From Paulinella micropora (Eukaryota; Cercozoa; Imbricatea; Euglyphida; Paulinellidae): a stretch of 64,000 nucleotides of DNA. Below, one piece after another: positions 33,029-43,235 of the stretch. The position numbers and the translations under genes are program-made. Location: the NCBI GenBank assembly GCA_019918135.1, contig WBZZ01003686.1, positions 81,001-145,000 on the forward strand, read 5' to 3'. Every line of letters starts with the position of its first letter. Position 1 is the first letter of the stretch. The notes below the pieces were generated by a model. That model did not search any database. It saw nothing but the letters and a program-made list of their open reading frames with translations, and was not told the origin of the DNA.

Positions 33029-33328
33029 AAGTGTCAAACTCAGCACTGATGATAGAATTTGTGTTAGCTGCCAGTGAGGGCCTTGCCGGTCAGGCATGAT
33101 TTCAGATTAGCGGCGAGATTTCAGATTAGTGGTCAGAATTCAAATTAGTTTAATGTAACGGCTATATCCGTCCGCAAAATCTGCATTGTTAATTCAGTTT
33201 GCGAAATGTTACAGTTAAATTAAACTAATTTGCCATGATTCTGACCGCTAATCTAACAAAAATCTTAGCGCTAATCTGAAATCCGAAGCTGACCACTAAC
33301 TCAAATTCGCTTGCTGAGTTTGACACTT
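33029..33328. mobile_element. MITE with 17-bp terminal inverted repeats
   Basis: Ends are AAGTGTCAAACTCAGCA (33,029-33,045) and its exact reverse complement (33,312-33,328). Inside are further inverted arms (CAGATTAG..GTCAGAAT and ATTCTGAC..CTAATCTG) and a core AACGGCTATATCCGTCC..GCGAAATGTTAC that recurs in the MITE at 43,426-43,699. A foldback-type non-autonomous DNA element; no transposase seen. Confidence 0.7.
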
Positions 33329-34036
33329 AGTATTAATACACAGTAATATTAATATTTGTATCTTTTTGATACCATTTCGATTTTATCTCTTCAACTTCCC
33401 ACTTATTCCTACAAGTGACAAGCATTTTATTAATATTAATATTAAAACAGTGTTTGCGTTAAAAAAAAATAAAAAAAAATAAAATAAAATAAAAATAAAT
33501 TTAGTAGAAGTGTGACCACTCCACGGTGTGTTGGCGATATGAAATTTAATGATATTAATATTAATATCAATAATATTATATAATATTAATAATGTTCTCG
33601 AGGTAATATTGATTCAGGTAATTTTTTATGCAAATAATCTCAAAGAGAATGACAGAAGAAGCGAAGATTAGAGAACATTAATAACAGGTGACGGTGTCGG
33701 TCCGGCATATAACTTAATATCAATATGTCGGGCCGGCATATGGGAAAAACTGTGAAATTGTTGGCAAAATAGTGTTAAAAAATAATACTATTCGTTATCC
33801 CTTTTACACATATTATATATGTGTTAGGATTGATTATTAGTGAAAAATAAATATAATTCAGGATGGACGGACTCTGATGCTTTTTACACAAGCCTGAGTC
33901 TCACAAGTCAGGCTGACATATCCTTTCATTTCATATCACGCTTAATAATATGAATACTAGGCTTATAAAAATGCTCCTGACACTATTCAGCGGTCTCAGA
34001 ATCAGACCGAGAAGCTTGTCAAAAAGCAGCAGGGAA
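33329..34036. other. AT-rich intergenic sequence
   Basis: Contains an A/T run at 33,462-33,500, ATTAATATT repeats, and a GTCCGGCATAT/ATGTCGGGCCGGCATATG pair near 33,700-33,740. No gene seen. Confidence 0.4.
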
Positions 34037-37000
34037 TCAGCAGCCGATTGCAGCCAGCAGTGCCTTGGCCTGATCCATCAGTGTACCACTGGCATCCATG
34101 CCGAGCTGAGTTTGGGCTTCGCGTATAGCTTCGGTGATGTTCAGTGATGCGTCTAATCCAAGCTCCTTCTTGATCCGGTCTGTCAACGATTTCAAAGTCT
34201 CTGTGCGGCCCGCTTGTGTTGCCATTTCAAATGTGGTTGAGGCGGTCTGCGCAGCTGCTACCACCTAATTATGATCAAACAGTGTGTTACAAGTAGCAAT
34301 TTTTTCTTGATATTAACAACATGTATCATGACATCAAAGGGCAGACAATAAACATCACGACAATTATGGCAATACAATTGGAAACCATCGACAGGACCTG
34401 CTGTGTCGCATAGTTTACAGGCGCATGACTTGATCCGAACGGCGTCTGCTTGAGGATAATGTCTATACTGGCTTCTAGTTTCCTTGCATGTGAGCGGTCT
34501 ACGTCGGGCACATTTCCCTGAAGCACTTTTAGGTCCGCCGGCAGCTTTCTCAGCATGTCCCCGATGCGACCTTTATCGTCAGTGCCCACCACCATGACCA
34601 CAGGTACGTGGGCAGCAACAGCCCAGCGCAGCTCGTCTAGGCAATATTGTCTGTCTAGATAAGCCTCTCCTTCCTTGCCCTCGTCTGTCAGCACTGCAAT
34701 CACGCAGCGCGATCGACGCACTCCCTCTTCCATAGCAGGTGTGGACATGTCCTGCATCTTGACATCAAGCCAGGACGTCAACCCTCGTCTGTGGAGCTCA
34801 TGTCTCAGAACTTCTACCAGCTCTGTTCCGGCGTGGCCTCTCCGTGTATGGCTGAGAAAGAAATCCCAGTGACCGGGCTCGTTGAGAGGTGGTAGCCAGC
34901 AGGGCGGGAAGCAATCGAAGTCACAACGCAACTTTGCTTTGTTCCTGGAGGTGCCCCCCACCTTGAGGGGCTGCTGTGTCTGCACTGCCTTTCGCAAAGC
35001 CTGCAGTTGCACCAAAGGCCACCCCTGCCCACTAGCGCTCGCCTCTGCTTGTCCGAAGGGGAGATAAGAAACAGCCTGGATGTTACTCCCGTAAGCTTCG
35101 CGGGAGACCTCGGTGCAAAAGCACAACAAGAGCTCCTGCAGCGCCTCTAATTGCTTGCAATGGCCCGCACTGCTCCACACTTGCACCACATTGAGCTCCT
35201 CACGCAGCTCGAGCTGTACATCCACGCCACACAAAGAAAGCCGCGCGCGGTCCTTGAAGACAGAGAATTCCTCCTGAGTCCAAACCACGGGCTGCTCTTT
35301 GCGACCTATGGCCCGCTGGATGAACTTGCCAAACAGCCTGCAAAAGTACCCCGTAGGCAGGAAGCCGTTCTCTTTGACTGCGGTCTTGCTCAATTCCACC
35401 GTGAGCAATGCCTCTGTCTGCCTCCTTGTGCAGAAGCATAGCACGAGGGAAACAGAGAGTGCTGAAGGACGCTGAGCGTTCCTATCTGCTTTAGGTAGCA
35501 GGGGCAGCAGAAGGAACTGCGCAGAGTTGCTTCTTTCCCCGGGTGCGTTCGAAGAGATGACCGATGAAGTATCGGCTGAGGATGCTGAACCAGCGGCCAC
35601 GGCCAGACCGAACTTTGTCATGAGCTGCAGCAAGTGGTCTCTCTGTTGGTCTGTAAACTTGTCCTGAGGCCAAAGGTAAGGCAGTAGCTGGGAATCCAGG
35701 CGACCTGCATCAGTATTGGTTGAAATCAGTAAAACATGTCTTTGAGATACATAAACTTTGTAAGAAAATAGTTGTGTATCAATTAGCAACATATCAAAGA
35801 GCACCTTGTGTGAGCTTCCTCCAGAGCTGAGGAAACTTGATTTGAGCTTGCCGGTGTGCCTTGTTGGTGTGGATGCGAAACTCACAGATGAGCGTTGTCA
35901 CTGGCTCCACCAGAAAGCGCGAGGGATCCAGCACCACCAACTGGCGGAGGTGGTCGTCGTCTTGGTTGTGCAGCACTCGCCCTTGGTCGTCCATGTAGAA
36001 CAGCGCAGACATCGTCTCCTGCTCATCCAGTCCGCAGTGCGCGCCGATTTGAAGTGCCTGCTGCAGCGTCAGCGTGAACTGCGTATGCGTCAAAGAATCT
36101 GATCCAGGAGTGCGGCATCACGCGCTTCATGAAGTCTTCTGCTCGCATCGCGGTGTCGAGGTCCGCCATGAGCGCTTGAATGGTCGGATCCACCTGCATT
36201 CAAAATAAAATTAGTCATTGATAGCAGGTCGACAGAAACTGAATCCGCATAGGGAAAAACAAACATGGATTAGTGGCACATCGACTACACGCCGAACGAT
36301 GCTTCATTCCTGGTGTACGTATACAACGCTACATTTTTTCGCTGCCTTTACGATGCTTTAAGATAACAATTTCAATGCATATATAAAGCATCATGTTTGT
36401 TTCAAACAAGATTTATGCAACTACAGTCTTGTCATGGGCTAAGCTTGTCATCTTCATTACACACCGGGTTTCTCGCCGTGCTGTCGATTGGATAGAAAGC
36501 CAGCGGTCGCCCGTCTTTTGTCTTCTTGCAGTTATGCCTGGAAATATATGTTGCGAAAGCTCCGAGTTCCTTATCCAGTAATTCTTCGATGGCCCTGTGG
36601 TTTCTGTACTCATGGAGCTGGAGCTGCTTGCTGTCTTTATGTGTGCCCACCAAAAAAACCGGAGGCGCGGGATTTTCCAGCGCCTCGTCACGGGCGTGCA
36701 CCTCGAGGCTGCGCATCCAGAACCGCAGCGAGTCCAGACAGTCGCGCCGATCCTGCTCACTGGCAGAGGGCACGAGTTGCCGCATGTCAAACAGCACCAA
36801 GTAAGCAGCGCCGCGCTTGAGAAAGAGCTGCAGCAAAGACCGGAACACCTCCTGGCCGCCGAGGTCCCACACAGACAAGGTCAGCTCGTCACCTCTGAGT
36901 TCCCCCTTTTCGATGCGCAGCACCAGCTCCTTGTCCAGCGGCTGCATGCCTGACTGCTGATTACCACCCAACGAGGCGGTCGGTTTCAGCAGCTCGCTCG

Positions 37001-37405
37001 TGGACGTTGATCCGCACTGTCGGACCGTGGGCGTACTCGGCACTTCCGGTCCGAGCGGCCTCTGCTTCTTGCGATGCATTCTCTCTTGCTGCAGCTGAGA
37101 AAGCGAGGCATGCGCAGAGGATAACTTATCTGCCGCACCTTCACCTTGTGAACCCTTCGCGGCTGCTACAGCTGCCGCTAGTTGGCGCTGCCCCTCACTC
37201 AACTTGGTTTCTTTTTCTGTTAACACTCGCCAGCTCACTGCTGCATCGGCAGCAGACGTCTGTGTTGCCAGCCGTGACACCTGCACATCGGCGGGTCTGT
37301 CCATTCCCACAGTGCTGCCTGTATCGGACAGATACGGATCACCGCGGAAGGCTCTTGCCAGTGCTGTCTTTCCAGCTTCGGCGCGGCCCGCAATCTGGCA
37401 AGCAA
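34037..37405 (-). CDS. Roc-COR-TIR signalling protein (3' exons of an LRR-Roc-COR-TIR gene)
   Basis: Intron-containing host-type gene. The Roc GTPase exon (about 37,405-36,440) has P-loop AGRAEAGKTAL, WDLGGQ (switch II) and VGTHKD (base recognition). COR follows: MPHSWIRFF (near 36,110), LFYMDDQGRVLHNQ, LVVLDPSRFLVEPV (to about 35,810), then after an intron LLPYLWPQDKF and LMTKFGLA (35,700-35,600). A TIR domain lies at about 34,870-34,440: WDFFLSHTRR, GLTSWLDVK, AMEEGVRRSRCVIAVLT and CLDELRWAV; the Glu in AMEEG is at the position of the NADase glutamate of TIR enzymes. A last exon (34,262-34,037) ends LLAAIGC. A possible one-base slip near 36,095 may be a short intron or an error. Roc-COR proteins are GTP-switch scaffolds; TIR suggests immunity or NAD-cleavage signalling. 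Confidence 0.85.
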
Positions 37406-39338
37406 AGAGTCAGAAAAATCTTCTGCACGCTCAACATCAATTACAAAATTTGCCTGCACGCTCAACATCAATTACAAAATTTGTCTCGAGCATTTGGTGC
37501 CTTACAAAAAAGGCTTGCTGCGCCATACCATGACACGGCCGTTCAAGAAAGGAGCACCCCCGTCTTTCAGCACCTTGGCTTCCAGCACGCTTATGACCTG
37601 ACAACAATGGCAGTGCAAAGAGGCAAACACTATTCAAAAGATTAACCTCCGCGATCGCGACGCAAACGCAAGTGGTGAAGGCGCAAAGATTTGATGAACA
37701 ACTGATTCTCACCTGCTTCTTTTTTTCCTGAGGCGCTGCAACCTTTGTAGTGTTAGGAGACTTAGCCTTAGACTGTGGCTGCGGCTCTTGGTTCTTCTTT
37801 CCTTCCTTCTCAGGCACGGCGCTGCTCACTGGTACCTGCAGAGCGTTCAGACACCAAAGGATTCGGGTTGAGTGCGACAAACTGTATGTCCTGATCTCAA
37901 TGCTAATCGTCCTGGTGACATGGCTCAGTCTTTGAAATACGAAATTAATCAGCCAAGTTCTGTAATTGCATGATGACCATACAGTCACATATGCAACATG
38001 TTCTCCTGCTTTGCACTTGTGTACATTGAATGGTGACCATCACTCACCATTCCGTAATAATCAATAAGAGGCCATGCTTGCAAGCAATCATTTATCAGTG
38101 TTTAACTTGTTTATCAGTGTTTAACTGGTTCACGCGTTCACATGATCACTCAAAGGTTCGAACATGGCCAACAAGAATTTAAGTAAAATAAAATGAATGT
38201 ATATATACAATAGTAATACTTTGAGCCATAGATGTCCTACGAATACTTCAAAATTTTTGTCGTTGCTGCGGTTGTGAATCATCACTATAATCATATTGAT
38301 ATATCATCGTAACTGTCCATACAGTCGTCGCTGTTGACGTTGTTGCATGGTTGTACATAGCAGTTATTCTTCTTGTACCTCCTTGATCTTGGACTGCTTA
38401 GGTGACCATCACTCACTATTCCGTAACCATCAATAAGAGGGCATGCTTGCAATCATTAATAAGTCTTTAGTGAATCATCACCATGATCATATTGATATAT
38501 ATATCATCGTAACTGTCCATGTAGTCGTCGCTGTTGCCTCCTTTGTTGGATTGTTGTACATAATAGTTATTCTTCTTGTACCTGTTTGATCTTGGACTGC
38601 CGCAGGTATTCAAGAATTTTCTCGTTGTTGCTAACCCCTTGAGGTAAGCCTTGGATATTATCTTTGAGCTCAACTCCAGATAGCTGCTTCAGAATAGGGT
38701 TGACCTGCACACAGATGACAGTGTGATTGTGGTGCGCTATTCAGTGTTACATGGCCCGCCCCTTTTCACGATATGTTTTCACCACTGTTGCTTCACTAAG
38801 CTGTGTCTAGGGTTTGTTTTATTGATGCTACCGCGCGCGCGGTAGCATGCAAGAACGTCAGCATTACACTGTGAATGATATAGGTGAACACTAGCCTGGC
38901 TACACTCATCCTCGACAACAGCATGATCGGCGACGCAGGCGCAACAGCAATTGCAAAGGCCCTGCAGGTACCTTAAGCGCGTCTGAAAACACTGCTGCAC
39001 CTTGATCTCCAATGCTGTTGCCTGCAATATTTAGAGTCTGCAGAACCTTGTTTGCCTGCCGTGACATCACAAATACAATTTGTTAGACATGCTACGGCCG
39101 TAGCACTTGTGTGTATGTGTGTGTGAGAGACAGCGAGTGTGTGTGTGTGTGTGTGTGTGTGCGTGTGTGTTTGTGTGATTGGTGTGTATGTGTATGTAAT
39201 AAAGTATGTACGTGTGTGTGTGTGTGTGTATTAGAGCGAGCGAGAGAGAGAGCATATGCTTATATGACAACACTGAAAACACTTTGTCAAGCTCGATTGG
39301 CAGAACAAATTGGTGCTGAAGGCGCTGCTTCCGAGAGA

Positions 39339-39371
<33 letters not shown>

Positions 39372-39606
39372 GGGGGGGGGGGGGGGGGGGTGGGGGGGGG
39401 GAGAGAGAGGAGAGAAAGAGAAGACAGAGAAAAGAAATACAATATACAGCTGGTAGCATTAAAATGATGCATATGAGTTGGCATGCTGTGTATGAAAAGG
39501 GTCTATGAGCACATGTAAATGTGTAATATGTATATGTGTACACGTGTATACGTATATGCATGTTTGTTGTTAAACATTTTGGGTAGGTGGGTGGTGTGTG
39601 TGTGTG

Positions 39607-39705
<99 letters not shown>

Positions 39706-39760
39706 CAAAGAGAGAGAGAGAGAGAGAGTGTGTGTGTGTGTGGTGTGACACAGAGAGAGA

Positions 39761-39855
<95 letters not shown>

Positions 39856-40330
39856 AGAGAGGGAGGAAGAGAGAGGAGAGAGAGAGATAGACACACACAC
39901 ATACACAGAGATTCACCTGTAAGATCCAGTATCCAAACACCCAACATTCATAATTTCAGTCTGTTGTCTCATAATAAATATAGTCCTGAACTGAAGTAGT
40001 GATGTCTTTATGCAAGTATAGTCTGTGTGACCTGCAGTCCCTTGGCGACTGCCGAAGCACCAAAAGCTCCAAGATTCTGGCTTGAAAAATCGAGTGATCA
40101 TAATTGGCCTATTCAGAGCAGATAACCCATGAACACAAACAAGAAGTGAAAAAAAGGACTGAAAGGAGGTTCAAGCGAAAAGTAAAAAAAAAAAAAAAAA
40201 AAGATAACAGACCACGAACTTGGTAAGGACGTCGTGTTGTCCTACACGAAAATTACTACGAAAGGCTGCCAAAGCCGCCTGCAGTGCCATGTTGTGGTCG
40301 CTGTTGCTTAATTGTTTGCCATAAAAATAA
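37406..40330 (-). CDS. Upstream exons of the same gene: leucine-rich repeats and linker
   Basis: Small exons separated by introns, reading towards the Roc domain. LRR pieces of the ribonuclease-inhibitor type: NLGAFGASAVAKGLQ (near 40,070) and LQTLNIAGNSIGDQGAAVF (near 39,020). A linker LPQGVSNNEKILEYL (near 38,640) is typical of the segment joining LRR and Roc in ROCO proteins. Then a Lys/Pro/Gln exon (EKEGKKNQEPQPQSKAK, near 37,780) and VISVLEAKVLKDGG (near 37,570). Exon ends are estimated from GT/AG and were not all resolved; the 5' end is not identified. Confidence 0.6.
39100..39905. repeat. Intronic microsatellites with a long poly-G tract
   Basis: (TG)n at 39,130-39,230, a nearly pure G run of about 60 bp at 39,342-39,401 on the plus strand, and (GA)n from 39,610 to 39,890. 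They fall in an intron of the LRR-Roc-COR-TIR gene, so its pre-mRNA would carry C-rich and CT-rich runs. Open frames here are artefacts. Confidence 0.85.
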
Positions 40331-40518
40331 ATCAGGCCTATGGTGAATTTTTTGTTTCTTTATGCTATGGACAGTAAGAACACACATGGGCTCTTGCATC
40401 TGCGAAATTTTCGATAGTAACAAACTTAAATGCAACGAAGTTTATCAATGCACAAGATGCCACGCTTCTATGCCAAATTGCCATCAAAAACTCAGAGTGC
40501 AATTGTGAGTACATAAAC

Positions 40519-40599
<81 letters not shown>

Positions 40600-41082
40600 T
40601 CTTCTTCTTCTTCATTTTTATTGAGAGAACAATTTTACAATTGGACTCAGGGAACGTCCACGTGAAAAGTATAGCTAGTAAGTTATACCTTTATCTAAGG
40701 TGGAAACCTAGTTATTCAGTACTAGTTGAGCGTATTAAGGAAGATATCGATATTAAATTAGTATTCAGCTGCTCAGTATTAATATTATATTATAGTTATT
40801 AAAATTAATATTTCTGTTTAGATATATTGTGCGGTGATATTAATATTATGTTGTTATGTTATGTATATATGTTATTGTAAAGGTGTAGTCGTTTATGTGC
40901 GGCGGCCCCCCCTCTCTTTTCTTTTCCATCTGGAAGAAGTGAAAGAGAGAGAGAGAGAGAGAGAGAGAAAGGAGAGAGAGAGAGAGAGAGAGGGGGGAGT
41001 TGAGAGTGGGCGTGGTTGACCATATACGTCGATTGATCCGGAGAGTCTCCTTCAGGTAGTAGACAAAGGAGCAAGCTTGGTG

Positions 41083-41126
<44 letters not shown>

Positions 41127-41210
41127 CACAAACACACACAAAAACACACAAACAAACACACAGCAAACACACAACACACACAATCTCTCTCTTTCTCTCT
41201 CTCTCTCTCT

Positions 41211-41260
<50 letters not shown>

Positions 41261-41275
41261 ACCACCTCCTTCTGT
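40331..41275. other. Intergenic with CT/GA microsatellites
   Basis: (CT)n at 40,524-40,595 followed by (CTT)n, AT-rich sequence, (GA)n at 40,945-40,990, (CT)n at 41,083-41,105 and 41,180-41,258, CA-rich between. No gene seen. Confidence 0.6.
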
Positions 41276-41768
41276 ATGTATGTATGTATGTATGTATGTA
41301 TGTATGTATGCATGTACGCGTACGTATGTATGTATGTATGTATCTTGTATGTATGTATGTATGTATGTATGTATGTGCACATGTATGTATGTATGTATGT
41401 ATGTATGCATGTATGTATGCATGTATGCATGTATGTATGTATGTATGTATGTATCTAGTGTATGTATGTATGTATGTATGTATGTATGTATGTGTGTGTA
41501 TGTGTGTGTATGTATATATGTGTGTATGCATGTAAGTATGTATGGTACATGAATGAAAATATGTATGTATGTAGCAGTGTATGTATGTATGTATGTATGT
41601 GTGTATGAATGTATGAATGTATGTATGTATGTATGTATGTATGTATGTATGCATGCATGTATGTATGTATGTATGTATGTATGCATGCATGTATGTATGT
41701 ATGTATGTATGTATGTATGTATGTATGGTTTGTATGTATGTATGTATGTATGTATGCATGTATGCATG

Positions 41769-41799
<31 letters not shown>

Positions 41800-41888
41800 T
41801 ATGTATGTAATGTATGTATGCATGTATGTATGCATGTATATATGTATGTACGTATGTGGCCATTTATGTACGTATGTATGTATGTGTG
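41276..41888 (+). repeat. (TATG)n microsatellite, left flank of provirus B
   Basis: Over 600 bp of TATG repeats with scattered variants. The last six bases, TGTGTG (41,883-41,888), are repeated at 63,678-63,683 as the target-site duplication of provirus B. Confidence 0.9.
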
Positions 41889-42028
41889 AGTAGATGATAC
41901 AGAAATACTCGTCGTGAATTTTTGCAAACTCCACGACTTCGTTTTCTGTGTCGCACCCTCTCCTATGGATTATAGATACAAAGAAACAAAAACAACCAAA
42001 TAGCCTTCTACAGCACACTACAAGAAAA
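41889..42028 (+). repeat. Left terminal inverted repeat of provirus B
   Basis: Begins AGTAGATGATACAGAAATAC and ends CACTACAAGAAAA. Matches the reverse complement of 63,538-63,677 with about four differences over 140 bp. Site of integrase action and presumably of protein-primed replication initiation (family knowledge). Confidence 0.93.
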
Positions 42029-42085
42029 CATATATGTCATATTTTGAATTATCATTTAAATAATTAAATACTGACATAATATACA

Positions 42086-42265
42086 ATGAGTAATAACACA
42101 AAGAGAAACATTACGAAAGGAGGTATTTGTATAAAAGAAAAAGAAGTTGATGTTAGATGGAGAGAAAATGGAGAGCAAAAAAGAAAAGTATTTTACATAG
42201 GAAAAAAGAAAACGAAAGAAGAAGTAGAAAAGAAAGCAGGGAGTTTTATGAAAAGGAAATATTAG
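42086..42265 (+). CDS. Possible small 59-residue protein
   Basis: Reads MSNNTKRNITKGG..., with KEKEVDVRWRENGEQKRKVF and a Lys-rich helical end. It is the first ATG after the left terminal repeat and overlaps the next gene in another frame. The pattern ...VRWRE.G.QKRK.F.....EEA resembles small DNA-binding (AP2/integrase N-terminal-like) pieces, but this is weak. It could also be the 5' part of the following zinc-finger gene separated by a frameshift. Confidence 0.35.
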   Translation: MSNNTKRNITKGGICIKEKEVDVRWRENGEQKRKVFYIGKKKTKEEVEKKAGSFMKRKY

Positions 42266-42531
42266 CAAAATATGAAGAAGATACTAATAATACCGATTAT
42301 AAACAATTGACTAAACAAAAGCAAAACAATAGCAGAAAAGAAAGAAGCAAACAAACATATACCTGTGTATGTGGTAAAACTATAAAAACATATAGCAAAT
42401 ACGAACACGAAAAAAGCCAATCACATAGAGACTTCTTTGCGGAGAAAGAAGAAATTATGTTAGGTAGTCATAAAGTAATTCGAAAAGCATATAGAAACGA
42501 TGACATAGAAAGCTATTACAAAAACAAATAA
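42157..42531 (+). CDS. Small C2H2-like zinc-finger protein
   Basis: 124 residues; the C-terminal ~65 (YTCVCGKTI, KYEHEKSQSHRDFF, HKVIRKAYRNDDIE.YYKN) match copy A 12,446-12,682. The N-terminal ~55 residues are basic and have no counterpart in A, so the true start may lie lower down. Confidence 0.6.
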   Translation: MERKWRAKKKSILHRKKENERRSRKESREFYEKEILAKYEEDTNNTDYKQLTKQKQNNSRKERSKQTYTCVCGKTIKTYSKYEHEKSQSHRDFFAEKEEIMLGSHKVIRKAYRNDDIESYYKNK

Positions 42532-42572
42532 TTAATTTTATTTTAAACAAATATTATTTATATGTATATAAA

Positions 42573-42857
42573 ATGACGACGACCAGAGTTGTGGGTGTTT
42601 CATTTGATGGGAGACAAGATAATATTTCTTATCTTAAAACCATAGGACGAGGTGAAAAAGTTTTTATTCAACACGAGCCAGAAAACAAATTTGATAAAAA
42701 TGCGATAAAGGTTGAAACAGAAAGCGGAAAGCAACTCGGATATATCAGCAAGCACTTAGCAGAAACTCTAAAGATTAAAGGAAGGAAACAAGTATATTAC
42801 TCAATCTATGGAGGAGGGACAGGAAAACATTATGGAATTGAAATTACTATCCCTTGA
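42573..42857 (+). CDS. HIRAN-domain protein
   Basis: 94 residues making up one HIRAN domain: VVGVSFDGRQDNISYL, GEKVFIQHEPENKFDKNAI and KQLGYISKHLAETL carry the family features (G...., L..EP.N.YD.NAI.V, .LGYI...A..L). HIRAN domains bind DNA ends or 3'-OH single strands in fork-remodelling enzymes such as HLTF, and stand-alone forms occur in viruses and mobile elements. Copy A lacks it and has an unrelated gene in this slot. Possibly binds linear genome ends or replication intermediates (inference). TATATAAA precedes the ATG. Confidence 0.8.
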   Translation: MTTTRVVGVSFDGRQDNISYLKTIGRGEKVFIQHEPENKFDKNAIKVETESGKQLGYISKHLAETLKIKGRKQVYYSIYGGGTGKHYGIEITIP

Positions 42858-42918
42858 TACAAACAAACAATATTTAATATATATTAAAGATTATTTTTTT
42901 TATTATATATACACAAAG

Positions 42919-43152
42919 ATGGGTAGAAAACCAAGAAACAAAACACCAGAAGAGAAAAAGGAAGCCTTACGGAGAAAGGCGAGGGAATTTATACAAAAAG
43001 ACCCAGAAAGACACAGACAAAAGTCAATGGAGTATTACAACCAAAATAAAGCAATAATAGCAGAAAGGAGAAAGAAAAAAAGAGATGAAGTGAAGCAAGC
43101 ATTACTTAAGTTGAAAAGAATGGAGGAGGCATTAAAACGAATTTCTATTTAA
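42919..43152 (+). CDS. Small basic helical protein
   Basis: 77 residues starting MGRKPRNKTPEEKKEA; contains MEYYNQNKAIIAERRKKK, matching the copy A protein at 11,884-12,066 in the core (YY..NK..I..KRK). Start chosen at MGRKP because it aligns with MGRHKK in copy A and follows TATATACACAAAG. Unknown function, probably nucleic-acid binding. Confidence 0.55.
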   Translation: MGRKPRNKTPEEKKEALRRKAREFIQKDPERHRQKSMEYYNQNKAIIAERRKKKRDEVKQALLKLKRMEEALKRISI

Positions 43153-43235
43153 ATATAAGAAATTATTATATATATTTATAACAGATAATTTGTTATTATT
43201 ATTTATAATTTTATATCTGTATTGATATAAAAAGT

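Noticed and set aside
39067-39906. 279-codon minus-strand Ser/Leu frame
   Set aside because: Translation of (GA)n/(CT)n microsatellite.
41276-41888. TATG repeats as part of the provirus terminal repeat
   Set aside because: They run in the same orientation on both sides rather than inverted, so they are the flanking target sequence.
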